Below are positions 9,344-16,764 of a stretch of DNA of 64,000 bases, piece by piece. The translations under genes were made by a program, and so were the position numbers. Positions within the stretch are counted from its first letter, which is position 1. Each line of letters starts with the position of its first letter. Under the pieces are notes generated by a model, which worked only from the letters and a program-made list of their open reading frames with translations, was not told the origin of the DNA and did not search any database. The stretch covers positions 1-64,000 of the forward strand of contig NZ_AOFQ01000007.1 of NCBI RefSeq assembly GCF_000495915.1. Direction: 5' to 3'. The stretch comes from Stutzerimonas chloritidismutans AW-1. Its GTDB lineage: Bacteria > Pseudomonadota > Gammaproteobacteria > Pseudomonadales > Pseudomonadaceae.

Positions 9344-9982
9344 TCAGATGTCCTTCTGCTTGGTGCCGAAGATCTTGTCGCCAGCGTCACCCAGGCCCGG
9401 GACGATGTAGCCGTGTTCGTCGAGACGCTCATCGATGGATGCCGTGAAAATCAGCACGTCCGGGTGTGCTTTTTCCACAGCGGCGATGCCTTCCGGGGCG
9501 GCGACCAGCACCAAAGCACGGATTTCCTTGCAACCGGCCTTCTTCAGCATGTCGATGGTGGCGACCATCGAGCCGCCGGTGGCGAGCATGGGGTCGATGA
9601 TGATGGCCAGGCGCTGCTCGATTTCCGGAACCAGTTTTTCCAGATAGGTCTGCGCCTGCAGCGTTTCCTCGTTACGGGCAATGCCTACCGCACTGACCTT
9701 GGCGCCCGGGATCAGGCTGAGCACGCCGTCGAGCATGCCGATGCCCGCACGCAGGATGGGTACGACGGTGATCTTCTTGCCGGATATCTTCTCGACCTGC
9801 ACCGGGCCGCACCAGCCGTCGATGCTGTAGTGTTCCAGCGGCAGATCAGAAGTTGCTTCATAAGTGAGGATCGAGCCCACTTCCTGAGCCAGTTCACGGA
9901 AGTTTTTGGTGCTGATGTCGGCGCGGCGCATCAGGCCGAGCTTGTGGCGGATCAGCGGATGGCGGATCTCTCGAATGGGCAT
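9344..9982 (-). CDS. upp: Uracil phosphoribosyltransferase
   Basis: Upp converts uracil and PRPP to UMP. The protein is 212 residues, the standard length, and shows the PRPP-binding segment [17 protein letters not shown] around residues 130-146 and the C-terminal uracil-binding [16 protein letters not shown]. The N-terminus [17 protein letters not shown] is the conserved start of the family. It is divergent from hpt and upstream of uraA. Confidence 0.96.
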   Translation of the reverse strand: MPIREIRHPLIRHKLGLMRRADISTKNFRELAQEVGSILTYEATSDLPLEHYSIDGWCGPVQVEKISGKKITVVPILRAGIGMLDGVLSLIPGAKVSAVGIARNEETLQAQTYLEKLVPEIEQRLAIIIDPMLATGGSMVATIDMLKKAGCKEIRALVLVAAPEGIAAVEKAHPDVLIFTASIDERLDEHGYIVPGLGDAGDKIFGTKQKDI

Positions 9983-10232
9983 TGTGGGCTCCGGCGGGCA
10001 AATAAACCGGCTTAGATTAAAGCATCGTCGAGTCAGCGGCTATTCGCGCGTCATTCGACCGGCAGACTTGCTGCAGCCCGCGGGGGTGGGTATCTTCCAC
10101 GCCCTTTCGCGGACGGCTGAAAGTGGGCTGTTCGGTCAGGTTTTTCGCTGTTCAGGATACGGCGATTCAACCGCGCGAGTTGCCAGGCTCAATTGGCGCT
10201 CTAACACTCATCTTTCTGAGGGGAATCGCATC

Positions 10233-10790
10233 ATGTCCGTCGATCTCGCACATATCCGCCAAGTCATGGCCGAGGCTGACTGCCTGTACACCGAAGAGCA
10301 GGTAGAAGCGGCAATCAGCCAGGTCGCCGAAACGATCAACGGCGAGCTGGCCGACCGCAATCCTGTGGTCTTCTGCGTCATGAATGGCGGTCTGATCTTT
10401 TCCGGCAAGCTCGTCCCTAAGCTGAACTTCCCGCTCGAACTGTCCTACCTGCATGCCACCCGTTATCGCAATGAAACCAGCGGTGGCGAGCTCTTCTGGA
10501 AAGCCAAGCCGGAAATCTCCTTCATCGATCGCGACGTGCTGATCATTGATGACATCCTGGATGAAGGACACACCCTGGGTGCGATCATCGATTTTTGTCG
10601 CCACGCGGGCGCCGCCGCGGTGCATACAGCGGTGCTGATCGACAAGGATCATCAGCGTAAGGCCCGCCCGGATCTCAAAGCCGATTATGTTGGCCTCAGC
10701 TGTATCGACCGCTACATTTTTGGTTACGGCATGGACTACAAGGGCTACTGGCGCAACGCCCCTGGTATCTACGCCGTAAAGGGCATGTAA
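10233..10790 (+). CDS. hpt: Hypoxanthine-guanine phosphoribosyltransferase
   Basis: This enzyme salvages hypoxanthine and guanine to IMP and GMP with PRPP. The 185-residue protein shows the type I PRTase PRPP motif VLIIDDILDEGHTLGA (about 102-117) and the C-terminal GYGMDYKGYWRN base-binding region. The ATG at 10233 is preceded by a GAGGGG Shine-Dalgarno; the reading frame is open far upstream, but those starts would add an unrelated N-terminus. It is divergent from the upp-uraA operon, so this locus holds both purine and pyrimidine base salvage. Confidence 0.93.
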   Translation: MSVDLAHIRQVMAEADCLYTEEQVEAAISQVAETINGELADRNPVVFCVMNGGLIFSGKLVPKLNFPLELSYLHATRYRNETSGGELFWKAKPEISFIDRDVLIIDDILDEGHTLGAIIDFCRHAGAAAVHTAVLIDKDHQRKARPDLKADYVGLSCIDRYIFGYGMDYKGYWRNAPGIYAVKGM

Positions 10791-11321
10791 GCGTCTCGGC
10801 GGAGCTCATTGTCATGCGCGCCCGCAATGAGTGCGCAGCCACACGGCCGCGACGATTCGCCGACCTGGCGGCAGTCATGCGCGCTGCGATCTGGGAGCTG
10901 CGGCAGTTACGTTTCGATTGGCCCCATATGCGCTTCCTAAAGTAACGCAGCGGTGGCGTGTCCGCGCCTGATCCGCTCGTTCTCGCGCTGGCTGCGTTTG
11001 GTGTTTCACAATGCCGGCTGCCTTGATCCAGATGGATTGGGCTGCTTATCGGCATGGTGAATACTACTTTCGGATAGCCAGCCGACATTTCTTCATTTCA
11101 ACCGCACGAAAGGCTCTGCGGCGGGCTTTGCGCTTCTAGCGTTCACGGCTAAGCTCAGAACATCCTTAAATACGCATGGCTGAACGAAATCACGCTGAAA
11201 GCCAATGCTGGAAAGGCTATTCATACTAAAGGATTACAAGCTAAATCAAACCTTAGTGCGCTTAACCCTCCTTCTACGTCTGGGTAGGGTTTACGCACTT
11301 CGAACCAATCAGGAGCGCCTC
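10791..11321. other. 531-bp gene-free stretch between hpt and the DUF1302 gene
   Basis: No convincing gene on either strand. CTCATTG (10805-10811) and CAATGAG (10825-10831) form a 7-bp hairpin just after hpt with no T-run. The second half, about 11040-11310, is visibly more AT-rich than its surroundings and ends in an AGGAG at 11311-11315, so it likely carries the promoter and a long leader of the DUF1302 gene. I did not recognise a specific operator. Confidence 0.6.
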
Positions 11322-13127
11322 ATGACAAAAACAACAAGGCAAGGAATCTTCCAGCCGAAGTCCCTAGCTCTCGCCGTAGCGCTGGGCACTGCCGCCCCGG
11401 CTTACGCCGTGAGCTTCAATATCGGCGAGATCGAAGGGCAATTCGACTCGGCGATGTCCATCGGTGCCAGCTGGTCCATGGCGGACAGGGACAGGGATCT
11501 GGTCGGCATCAACAACGGCGGTACCGGCTTTACCCAGACCGGCGACGATGGTCGTCTGAACTTCAAGAAGGGCGAGACCTTCTCCAAGATTTTCAAGGGT
11601 GTGCACGATCTCGAGCTTCGTTATCGCGATAGCGGTGCCTTCGTTCGCGGCAAGTATTGGTATGACTTCGAGCTGAAGGATGAGAGTCGTCTTTTCAAGG
11701 ACATCAGCGACAGCAACCGGAAAGAAGCCGCTCAATCATCCGGCGCGCAAATTCTGGACGCGTTCGTCTATCACAATTATTCCGTTGGTGATCTGCCCGG
11801 GACCGTCCGTCTTGGGAAGCAGGTAGTGAGCTGGGGCGAAAGTACCTTTATCGGTAACAGCATAAACTCCATCAATCCCTTGGACGCTGCAGCATTCCGC
11901 CGGCCGGGTGCTGAGATCAAAGAGGGGCTGATTCCGGTCAATATGTTCTACATCTCGCAGAGCCTGACCGACCGGTTGAGCATGGAGGCGTTCTATCAAC
12001 TCGAGTGGGATCAGACCGTTGCCGATAATTGCGGTACTTTCTTCGCTGTAGATGTCGTTCAGGATGGTTGTGATGCCAACTACCACGTGGGCAGCCCGGC
12101 AATCGCTCCTCTTCAACCCGTCGCTGCTGCGTTCGGGCAGGGGTTCGAAGTCACTCCTGAGGGTGTGGTTTTGCCGCGAGCTGGCGACCGGGATGCACGT
12201 GATTCGGGGCAGTTCGGTCTTGCATTGCGCTGGTTGGGTGATGCCACCGAGTATGGTGCGTATTTCATGAATTACCACAGTCGGACGCCAAACGTCAGTA
12301 CGCGATCTGCTGGCTTGGCTACCGCAGCGCAGCTGCCTGGCATTATCGGTACAGCTAATGGGCTCGTGCCTGGTGCTGGCTCTGGTTTGGCGCAGAGCGT
12401 CATGCTTGGCAACGGCCGCTATTACCTTGAGTACCCCGAAGATATCCAGCTTTACGGCCTTAGCTTCTCTACGACATTGCCCACTGGCACCGCGTGGTCT
12501 GGTGAGATCAGCTATCGACCCAATGCACCGGTTCAGCTGAATACTCAAGACCTCACTCGGGCTTTGCTTAATCCCCTTGCGCCGGGAACCTCTCCCATTG
12601 AAAGTACTTTCGGTGCAGAAAATCGCGGCTACAACCGCAAGGAAATCACCCAGTTGCAGACCACATTCACTCACTTCTTCGATCAAGTACTGGGCGCTGG
12701 TAGGGTGACCGTGGTGGGCGAGGTCGGCTACACGCATGTCGGCGGTCTCGAGAGCACCAGCGAACTGCGCTATGGGCGTGATCCTATCTACGGCACCCCG
12801 GATGATCCAGCCGCTTTGGCCCGCTACGGCCGCCACGGTTTCGTCACCGCCAACTCCTGGGGCTACCGCCTGCGTGGCATCGCGGACTACGACAACGTCT
12901 TCGCCGGCATCAACCTCAAGCCCAACCTGTCCTTCTCCCACGACGTCGACGGCTACGGCCCCAACGGTCTGTTCAACGAAGGCTCCAAGGCGGTCAGCAT
13001 TGGTCTGGATGCCGAGTACCAGAATATGTACACCGCCAGCCTGTCCTACACCGATTTCTTCGGCGGCGACTACAACACGCTGGTTGACCGCGACTTCCTC
13101 GCGTTCAGCGTGGGCGTGAACTTCTAA
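11322..13127 (+). CDS. DUF1302-family outer-membrane protein
   Basis: A 601-residue secreted protein of the DUF1302 family. It has a signal peptide (cleavage likely after APAYA, about residue 28), then FNIGEIEGQFDSAMSIGASWS and many alternating amphipathic strands up to a terminal Phe (FSVGVNF), which together suggest a large outer-membrane beta-barrel. The start at 11322 follows an AGGAG. A DUF1329 gene follows 101 bases later with a strong hairpin between. In other pseudomonads I remember DUF1302-DUF1329 next to a LuxR regulator and often an RND exporter or acyl-CoA genes; function is unsettled, with transport of hydrophobic molecules proposed. Substrate unknown. Confidence 0.85.
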   Translation: MTKTTRQGIFQPKSLALAVALGTAAPAYAVSFNIGEIEGQFDSAMSIGASWSMADRDRDLVGINNGGTGFTQTGDDGRLNFKKGETFSKIFKGVHDLELRYRDSGAFVRGKYWYDFELKDESRLFKDISDSNRKEAAQSSGAQILDAFVYHNYSVGDLPGTVRLGKQVVSWGESTFIGNSINSINPLDAAAFRRPGAEIKEGLIPVNMFYISQSLTDRLSMEAFYQLEWDQTVADNCGTFFAVDVVQDGCDANYHVGSPAIAPLQPVAAAFGQGFEVTPEGVVLPRAGDRDARDSGQFGLALRWLGDATEYGAYFMNYHSRTPNVSTRSAGLATAAQLPGIIGTANGLVPGAGSGLAQSVMLGNGRYYLEYPEDIQLYGLSFSTTLPTGTAWSGEISYRPNAPVQLNTQDLTRALLNPLAPGTSPIESTFGAENRGYNRKEITQLQTTFTHFFDQVLGAGRVTVVGEVGYTHVGGLESTSELRYGRDPIYGTPDDPAALARYGRHGFVTANSWGYRLRGIADYDNVFAGINLKPNLSFSHDVDGYGPNGLFNEGSKAVSIGLDAEYQNMYTASLSYTDFFGGDYNTLVDRDFLAFSVGVNF

Positions 13128-13141
13128 GGAGACCAGCCGAG

Positions 13142-13172
13142 TGTCCGGCCGATGAGGATGATCGGCCGGACA
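13142..13172 (+). repeat. 12-bp perfect hairpin between DUF1302 and DUF1329
   Basis: TGTCCGGCCGAT (13142-13153) and ATCGGCCGGACA (13161-13172) are perfect inverted complements around a 7-base loop. No T-run follows. It begins 14 bases after the DUF1302 stop and could be an mRNA-stabilising stem or partial attenuator between the two genes. Confidence 0.6.
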
Positions 13173-13228
13173 TCAGCGACAGGCATGGGCCTCCGGCCTA
13201 TAACAAGATCAAGAGGAACTGGAATCGT

Positions 13229-14590
13229 ATGAAAAAAACAGGAAAGCTATTGAGTGTCTTGGCCTTCTCCCTGCTCGCGAGCAGTGTGATGGCTGCCGTT
13301 TCCCCAGAAGAAGCCGCCAAGCTCGGTACATCGCTGACGCCGCTGGGCGCAGAAAAAGCCGGTAACGCCGACGGCAGCATCCCTGAGTGGACCGGTGGTC
13401 TCAAGACCGACGCGGCCCCCCTCAACAATGGGCATCTGACTAACCCGTTCAAGGACGAGCAGCCGAAGTTCGTCATCACCTCGCAGAACGCCGAACAGTA
13501 CAAGGACAAGCTGACCGCAGGTCAGATGGCCATGTTCAAGCGCTATCCGGAAACCTACAAGATTCGCGTGTTCCCGACTCATCGTTCGGTCGCCGTGCCG
13601 GATGAGATCTATGAGGCTGCGAAGAAGAGTGCTGTGAATACCGAACTCGTCGAGGGCGGCAACGGTATCGCCAACTTCACCGACAGCCGTTATTACGCAT
13701 TCCCGATTCCGAAGAATGGTCTGGAAGTGGTGTGGAACCATATCACCCGCTATCGCGGTGGCAACGTCCGTCGCAATATCGTCCAGGCTACCCCGCAAAC
13801 CAACGGTAGCTACACCATGGTTCACTTCGAGGACGAAGTGGCGTTCCCGCTGGGTATGACGGATCTGGATCCCGAGCGCGCCAAGAACGCGCTGCTTTTC
13901 TTCAAACAGCGGGTGACTGCGCCGTCTCGCCTGGCAGGGAACGTCCTGCTGGTGCACGACTCGCTGGATCAGGTTAAGGAGCCCCGTCAGGCCTGGATCT
14001 ACAACGCTGGCCAGCGTCGGGTACGCCGCGCGCCGCAAGTTGCATACGACGGGCCGGGTACCGCTTCGGACGGTATGCGCACCACGGATAACTTCGATAT
14101 GTTCAGCGGCGCACCTGATCGCTACGACTGGAAGTTGATCGGCAAGAAAGAGCTGTACATCCCGTACAACAGCTATGAAATCGCTTCCAGCGAACTGAAG
14201 TACGACGACGTCATCAAGGCTGGCCACGTCAATCAGGATCTGGCGCGTTACGAGCTACACCGCGTCTGGGAGATTGAAGCCACGCTCAAGAGTGGCGAGC
14301 GCAACATCTACGCCAAGCGCCGTTTCTTCGTCGACGAGGATAGCTGGACCATCGTCCAGTCGGAGCTGTACGACGGTCGTGGTCAGCTTTGGCGTGTAGG
14401 CGAGGCCCACTCGCTGCAGTACTACCAGCACAAGGTGCCGGCTTACGCGTTCGAGGCGCTCTACGACATCATCTCCGGCCGCTACATCGCGATCGGCATG
14501 AGTAACGAGGAGAAGCCGCACGAATACGGCTATCGTGCCTCCGCTCGGGACTTCACGCCGGCTGCCCTGCGTAACGCAGGGGTGCGCTGA
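13229..14590 (+). CDS. DUF1329-family periplasmic protein
   Basis: A 453-residue DUF1329 protein with a signal peptide (MKKTGKLLSVLAFSLLASSV, cleaved after MA). DUF1329 proteins have a fold related to the lipoprotein carriers LolA/LolB, so binding of a lipid or other hydrophobic ligand in the periplasm is plausible (established fold relation, inferred role). Visible family features include SIPEWTGGL, RYYAFPIPKNGLEVVWNH and the C-terminal RFFVDEDSW. It has an AGAGGA ribosome site, lies downstream of DUF1302, and is followed by a strong intrinsic terminator, so the pair forms a two-gene operon. The group II intron starts immediately after that terminator. Confidence 0.87.
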   Translation: MKKTGKLLSVLAFSLLASSVMAAVSPEEAAKLGTSLTPLGAEKAGNADGSIPEWTGGLKTDAAPLNNGHLTNPFKDEQPKFVITSQNAEQYKDKLTAGQMAMFKRYPETYKIRVFPTHRSVAVPDEIYEAAKKSAVNTELVEGGNGIANFTDSRYYAFPIPKNGLEVVWNHITRYRGGNVRRNIVQATPQTNGSYTMVHFEDEVAFPLGMTDLDPERAKNALLFFKQRVTAPSRLAGNVLLVHDSLDQVKEPRQAWIYNAGQRRVRRAPQVAYDGPGTASDGMRTTDNFDMFSGAPDRYDWKLIGKKELYIPYNSYEIASSELKYDDVIKAGHVNQDLARYELHRVWEIEATLKSGERNIYAKRRFFVDEDSWTIVQSELYDGRGQLWRVGEAHSLQYYQHKVPAYAFEALYDIISGRYIAIGMSNEEKPHEYGYRASARDFTPAALRNAGVR

Positions 14591-14616
14591 TCGACTGACA
14601 TTTAACCTGTGAATAA

Positions 14617-14643
14617 GGCGGCCAGGTGGCCGCCTTTTTTTTT
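14617..14643 (+). terminator. Strong intrinsic terminator of the DUF1302-DUF1329 operon
   Basis: GGCGGCC (14617-14623), loop AGGT, GGCCGCC (14628-14634), then nine T (14635-14643). It is the insertion target of the first group II intron, which begins two bases after the T-run. Confidence 0.9.
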
Positions 14644-15074
14644 GGTGCGCCAGGCATGGCGCGTAGCGCCGTGACTGGCGCTGTCGGGTTCACTGTGGTG
14701 GTGAGCCTGGCGACTTGGAGGTGAAAGTCCTCTACACACCCGGCAAGGGGAAGTGTTAGCTGAAGGCAAGGGTGTCGCGGGCGACTGCGAATCTGAAGGA
14801 AGCCCGAGGCAAAATGCTGGCCTGACGAACAGGAAGCGGATGAGGCGGCGCAGCGGGGTGAGGTGGCCATAATCGCCAAAGCCCGATACTTGCACGGAAC
14901 GCTGCGACGTAGATCCGACAGGCATAAGCAGGAAGGTCGCGCGAATTACCCTGGGAGATCTGTACGCTTGCCATTGTGCTACCGATTGTCGAGAGGCGAC
15001 GGGATGGGCGTGCAGAAGTCAGCCGAGGCCGTAGTAAGTGGCGGTCAACCACGCCATCAAGGGCCGAACAGGTC

Positions 15075-16496
15075 ATGCCGCCAGTAGGCGTCAGCGTCTC
15101 GTCGATAACCGAAATGCAGAAATTTCTCCAAGAGAAGACTGTCACCCCGAGTCCCGGCCAGAGGCCGAGGATGACGCCTGACAGCGCAGAGGTATCGGCG
15201 GCGTCGGTGACGTGGATGAACGCGGAGCCGGACACGCTGATGGAGCGGGTGCTTGCACCGGCGAATCTCAAGCGTGCGTATCAGCGCGTGGTCAGCAACA
15301 AGGGGGCGCCGGGTGCCGATGGCATGACGGTCGCCGACTTGGCAGGCTACGTGAAACAGTATTGGCCCATCCTGAAGGTCAGGCTGCTGGCAGGTGAATA
15401 CCATCCCCAGGCAGTGCGGGCGGTCGAAATTCCCAAACCGCAGGGCGGTATGCGGCAACTGGGCATTCCCAGTGTCGTGGATCGCCTGATCCAGCAAGCC
15501 CTGCTGCAACAGCTCACGCCGATCTTCGATCCGCTGTTCTCGGACTATAGCTACGGCTTCCGTCCGGGCAGAAGCGCTCACCAGGCTGTCGAGATGGCCC
15601 GCACCCATGTGGCGGCGGGTCATAGGTGTTGCGTGGAACTCGATCTGGAGAAGTTCTTTGATCGGGTCAACCACGACATCCTGATGTTCTGTGTTGAGCG
15701 CCATGTCGAAGACAAACAGGTGCTCAGACTCATCCGCCGTTACCTCGAAGCGGGCGTCATGTCGGACGGGGTTGTCAGCCATCGGCAGGAGGGGGCGCCG
15801 CAAGGCGGCCCGCTTTCGCCGCTGCTGTCGAACATCCTGCTCGATGAACTCGACCGTGAGTTGGAGCGGCGAGGCCATCGCTTCGTGCGCTATGCCGATG
15901 ACGCGAACATTTATGTCCGTAGTCCGCGTGCTGGCGAACGAGTGCTGGCCAGTGTCGAGCGGTTCCTGAATCACCGTCTGAAACTGAGACTGAATCGGGA
16001 CAAGAGTCGCGTGGCTGGGTCGTGGAAATGCGACTACCTGGGGTATGGGATGAGTTGGCACTCGCTGCCTAGACTGCGAGTGGCAACCATGAGCCTGCGC
16101 CGTGTGCGCGACCGTCTCAGGGAACTGCTGCGAGGGGTGCGGGGCCACAAGATGGCGAATGTCATCGAGCGGGTAAACCCGGTGCTGCGAGGCTGGGCAG
16201 GCTACTTCAAGCTCAGCCAGAGCAAGCGTCCACTGGAAGAGCTGGATGGCTGGGTCAGGCACAAACTTCGCTGTGTCATCTGGCGGCAATGGAAGCAGCC
16301 CTCTACGAGGGCGCGCAACCTGATGCGCCTGGGATTGAGCGAGGAGCGTGCCTGCAAGTCGGCCTTCAATGGCCGAGGCCCGTGGTGGAACTCAGGAGCG
16401 CCGCATATGAATCAGGCGCTGCCGAAGAAGCTATGGGACAGACTTGGACTGGTCTCGATACTGGATACGATCAATCGGCTTAACCGCATGGCCTGA
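15075..16496 (+). CDS. Group II intron reverse transcriptase/maturase, copy 1
   Basis: The intron-encoded protein splices its host RNA and reverse transcribes it during retrohoming. Visible RT blocks: YGFRPGRSAHQAV, DLEKFFDRVNHDIL, GAPQGGPLSPLLSNILLDEL and the catalytic YADD at 273-276 counted from this start. A maturase domain X/GIIM segment follows (RVNPVLRGWAGYFKLSQ). There is no HNH endonuclease domain, as expected for class C. The start is uncertain: ATG 15075, 15114 and 15171 are all possible, the last having GAGG six bases upstream. The TGA stop (16494-16496) overlaps the first bases of catalytic domain V. The product is identical to that of copy 2. Confidence 0.93.
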   Translation: MPPVGVSVSSITEMQKFLQEKTVTPSPGQRPRMTPDSAEVSAASVTWMNAEPDTLMERVLAPANLKRAYQRVVSNKGAPGADGMTVADLAGYVKQYWPILKVRLLAGEYHPQAVRAVEIPKPQGGMRQLGIPSVVDRLIQQALLQQLTPIFDPLFSDYSYGFRPGRSAHQAVEMARTHVAAGHRCCVELDLEKFFDRVNHDILMFCVERHVEDKQVLRLIRRYLEAGVMSDGVVSHRQEGAPQGGPLSPLLSNILLDELDRELERRGHRFVRYADDANIYVRSPRAGERVLASVERFLNHRLKLRLNRDKSRVAGSWKCDYLGYGMSWHSLPRLRVATMSLRRVRDRLRELLRGVRGHKMANVIERVNPVLRGWAGYFKLSQSKRPLEELDGWVRHKLRCVIWRQWKQPSTRARNLMRLGLSEERACKSAFNGRGPWWNSGAPHMNQALPKKLWDRLGLVSILDTINRLNRMA

Positions 16497-16567
16497 ACCG
16501 CCGTGTACGGAACCGTACGCACGGTGGTGTGGGAGGACGGCGGCCGTGAGGCCGCCTCCTACCCGAT
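16495..16567 (+). ncRNA. Intron domains V and VI, copy 1
   Basis: Domain V starts at GAACCGCC (16495) and folds back on ACGGTGGT around a GTACGG/CCGTAC upper helix. Domain VI follows as a GGCGGCC-GTGA-GGCCGCC hairpin with flanking GGAGG/CCTCC pairs. An unpaired A at 16561, seven bases from the 3' end counting inclusively, is the likely branch-point adenosine. Confidence 0.75.
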
Positions 16568-16764
16568 CGGCGAACCAGTGGATGATAATTTCCATTCGGT
16601 GCCCGAGGTCAGGACGATCGCATTGCTGGAACACTGGGCCCAATATGCGACGTGTGCAACGACAAGGCTGGCGTTTCGGCTGCCCGTGGTAACGACCGAG
16701 CGCGATGCCTGGCACAGACCGCGCTGTGTTTCAATGGACTGATTCGAACAAGAGAACCTTTGCC

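Larger units (their letters stand above)
14645..16567 (+). mobile_element. Group II intron, bacterial class C, copy 1 (1,923 bp)
   Basis: A complete retroelement. Its 5' end GTGCG (14645) fits the group II consensus and its 3' end is AT (16566-16567). Both ends were set by comparison with the copy at 46858-48780: homology starts and ends at the same intron bases and the flanks differ. RNA domains I-III occupy about 14645-15070, including the GGAGGTGAAAGTCCTC stem typical of class C introns; a reverse transcriptase/maturase is encoded in domain IV, and domains V and VI form the last 73 bases. It lies after the T-run of the DUF1329 terminator, the hallmark target of class C introns. It separates DUF1329 from its LuxR regulator without breaking a gene. 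Confidence 0.93.

Noticed and set aside
11736..12941. 401-codon minus-strand frame opposite the DUF1302 gene
   Set aside because: The plus-strand product has a signal peptide and the DUF1302 features; the minus frame has none.
15057..16289. Long minus-strand frame of 410 codons inside the intron (repeated at 47270-48502)
   Set aside because: Antisense shadow of the reverse transcriptase: GC-rich codon use opens the opposite frame. No family features and no ribosome site.
14645..16567. Possible link of the class C introns with integron attC sites
   Set aside because: Some class C introns target attC, but no attC-like element, integrase or gene cassette is near either copy; both sit after intrinsic terminators.
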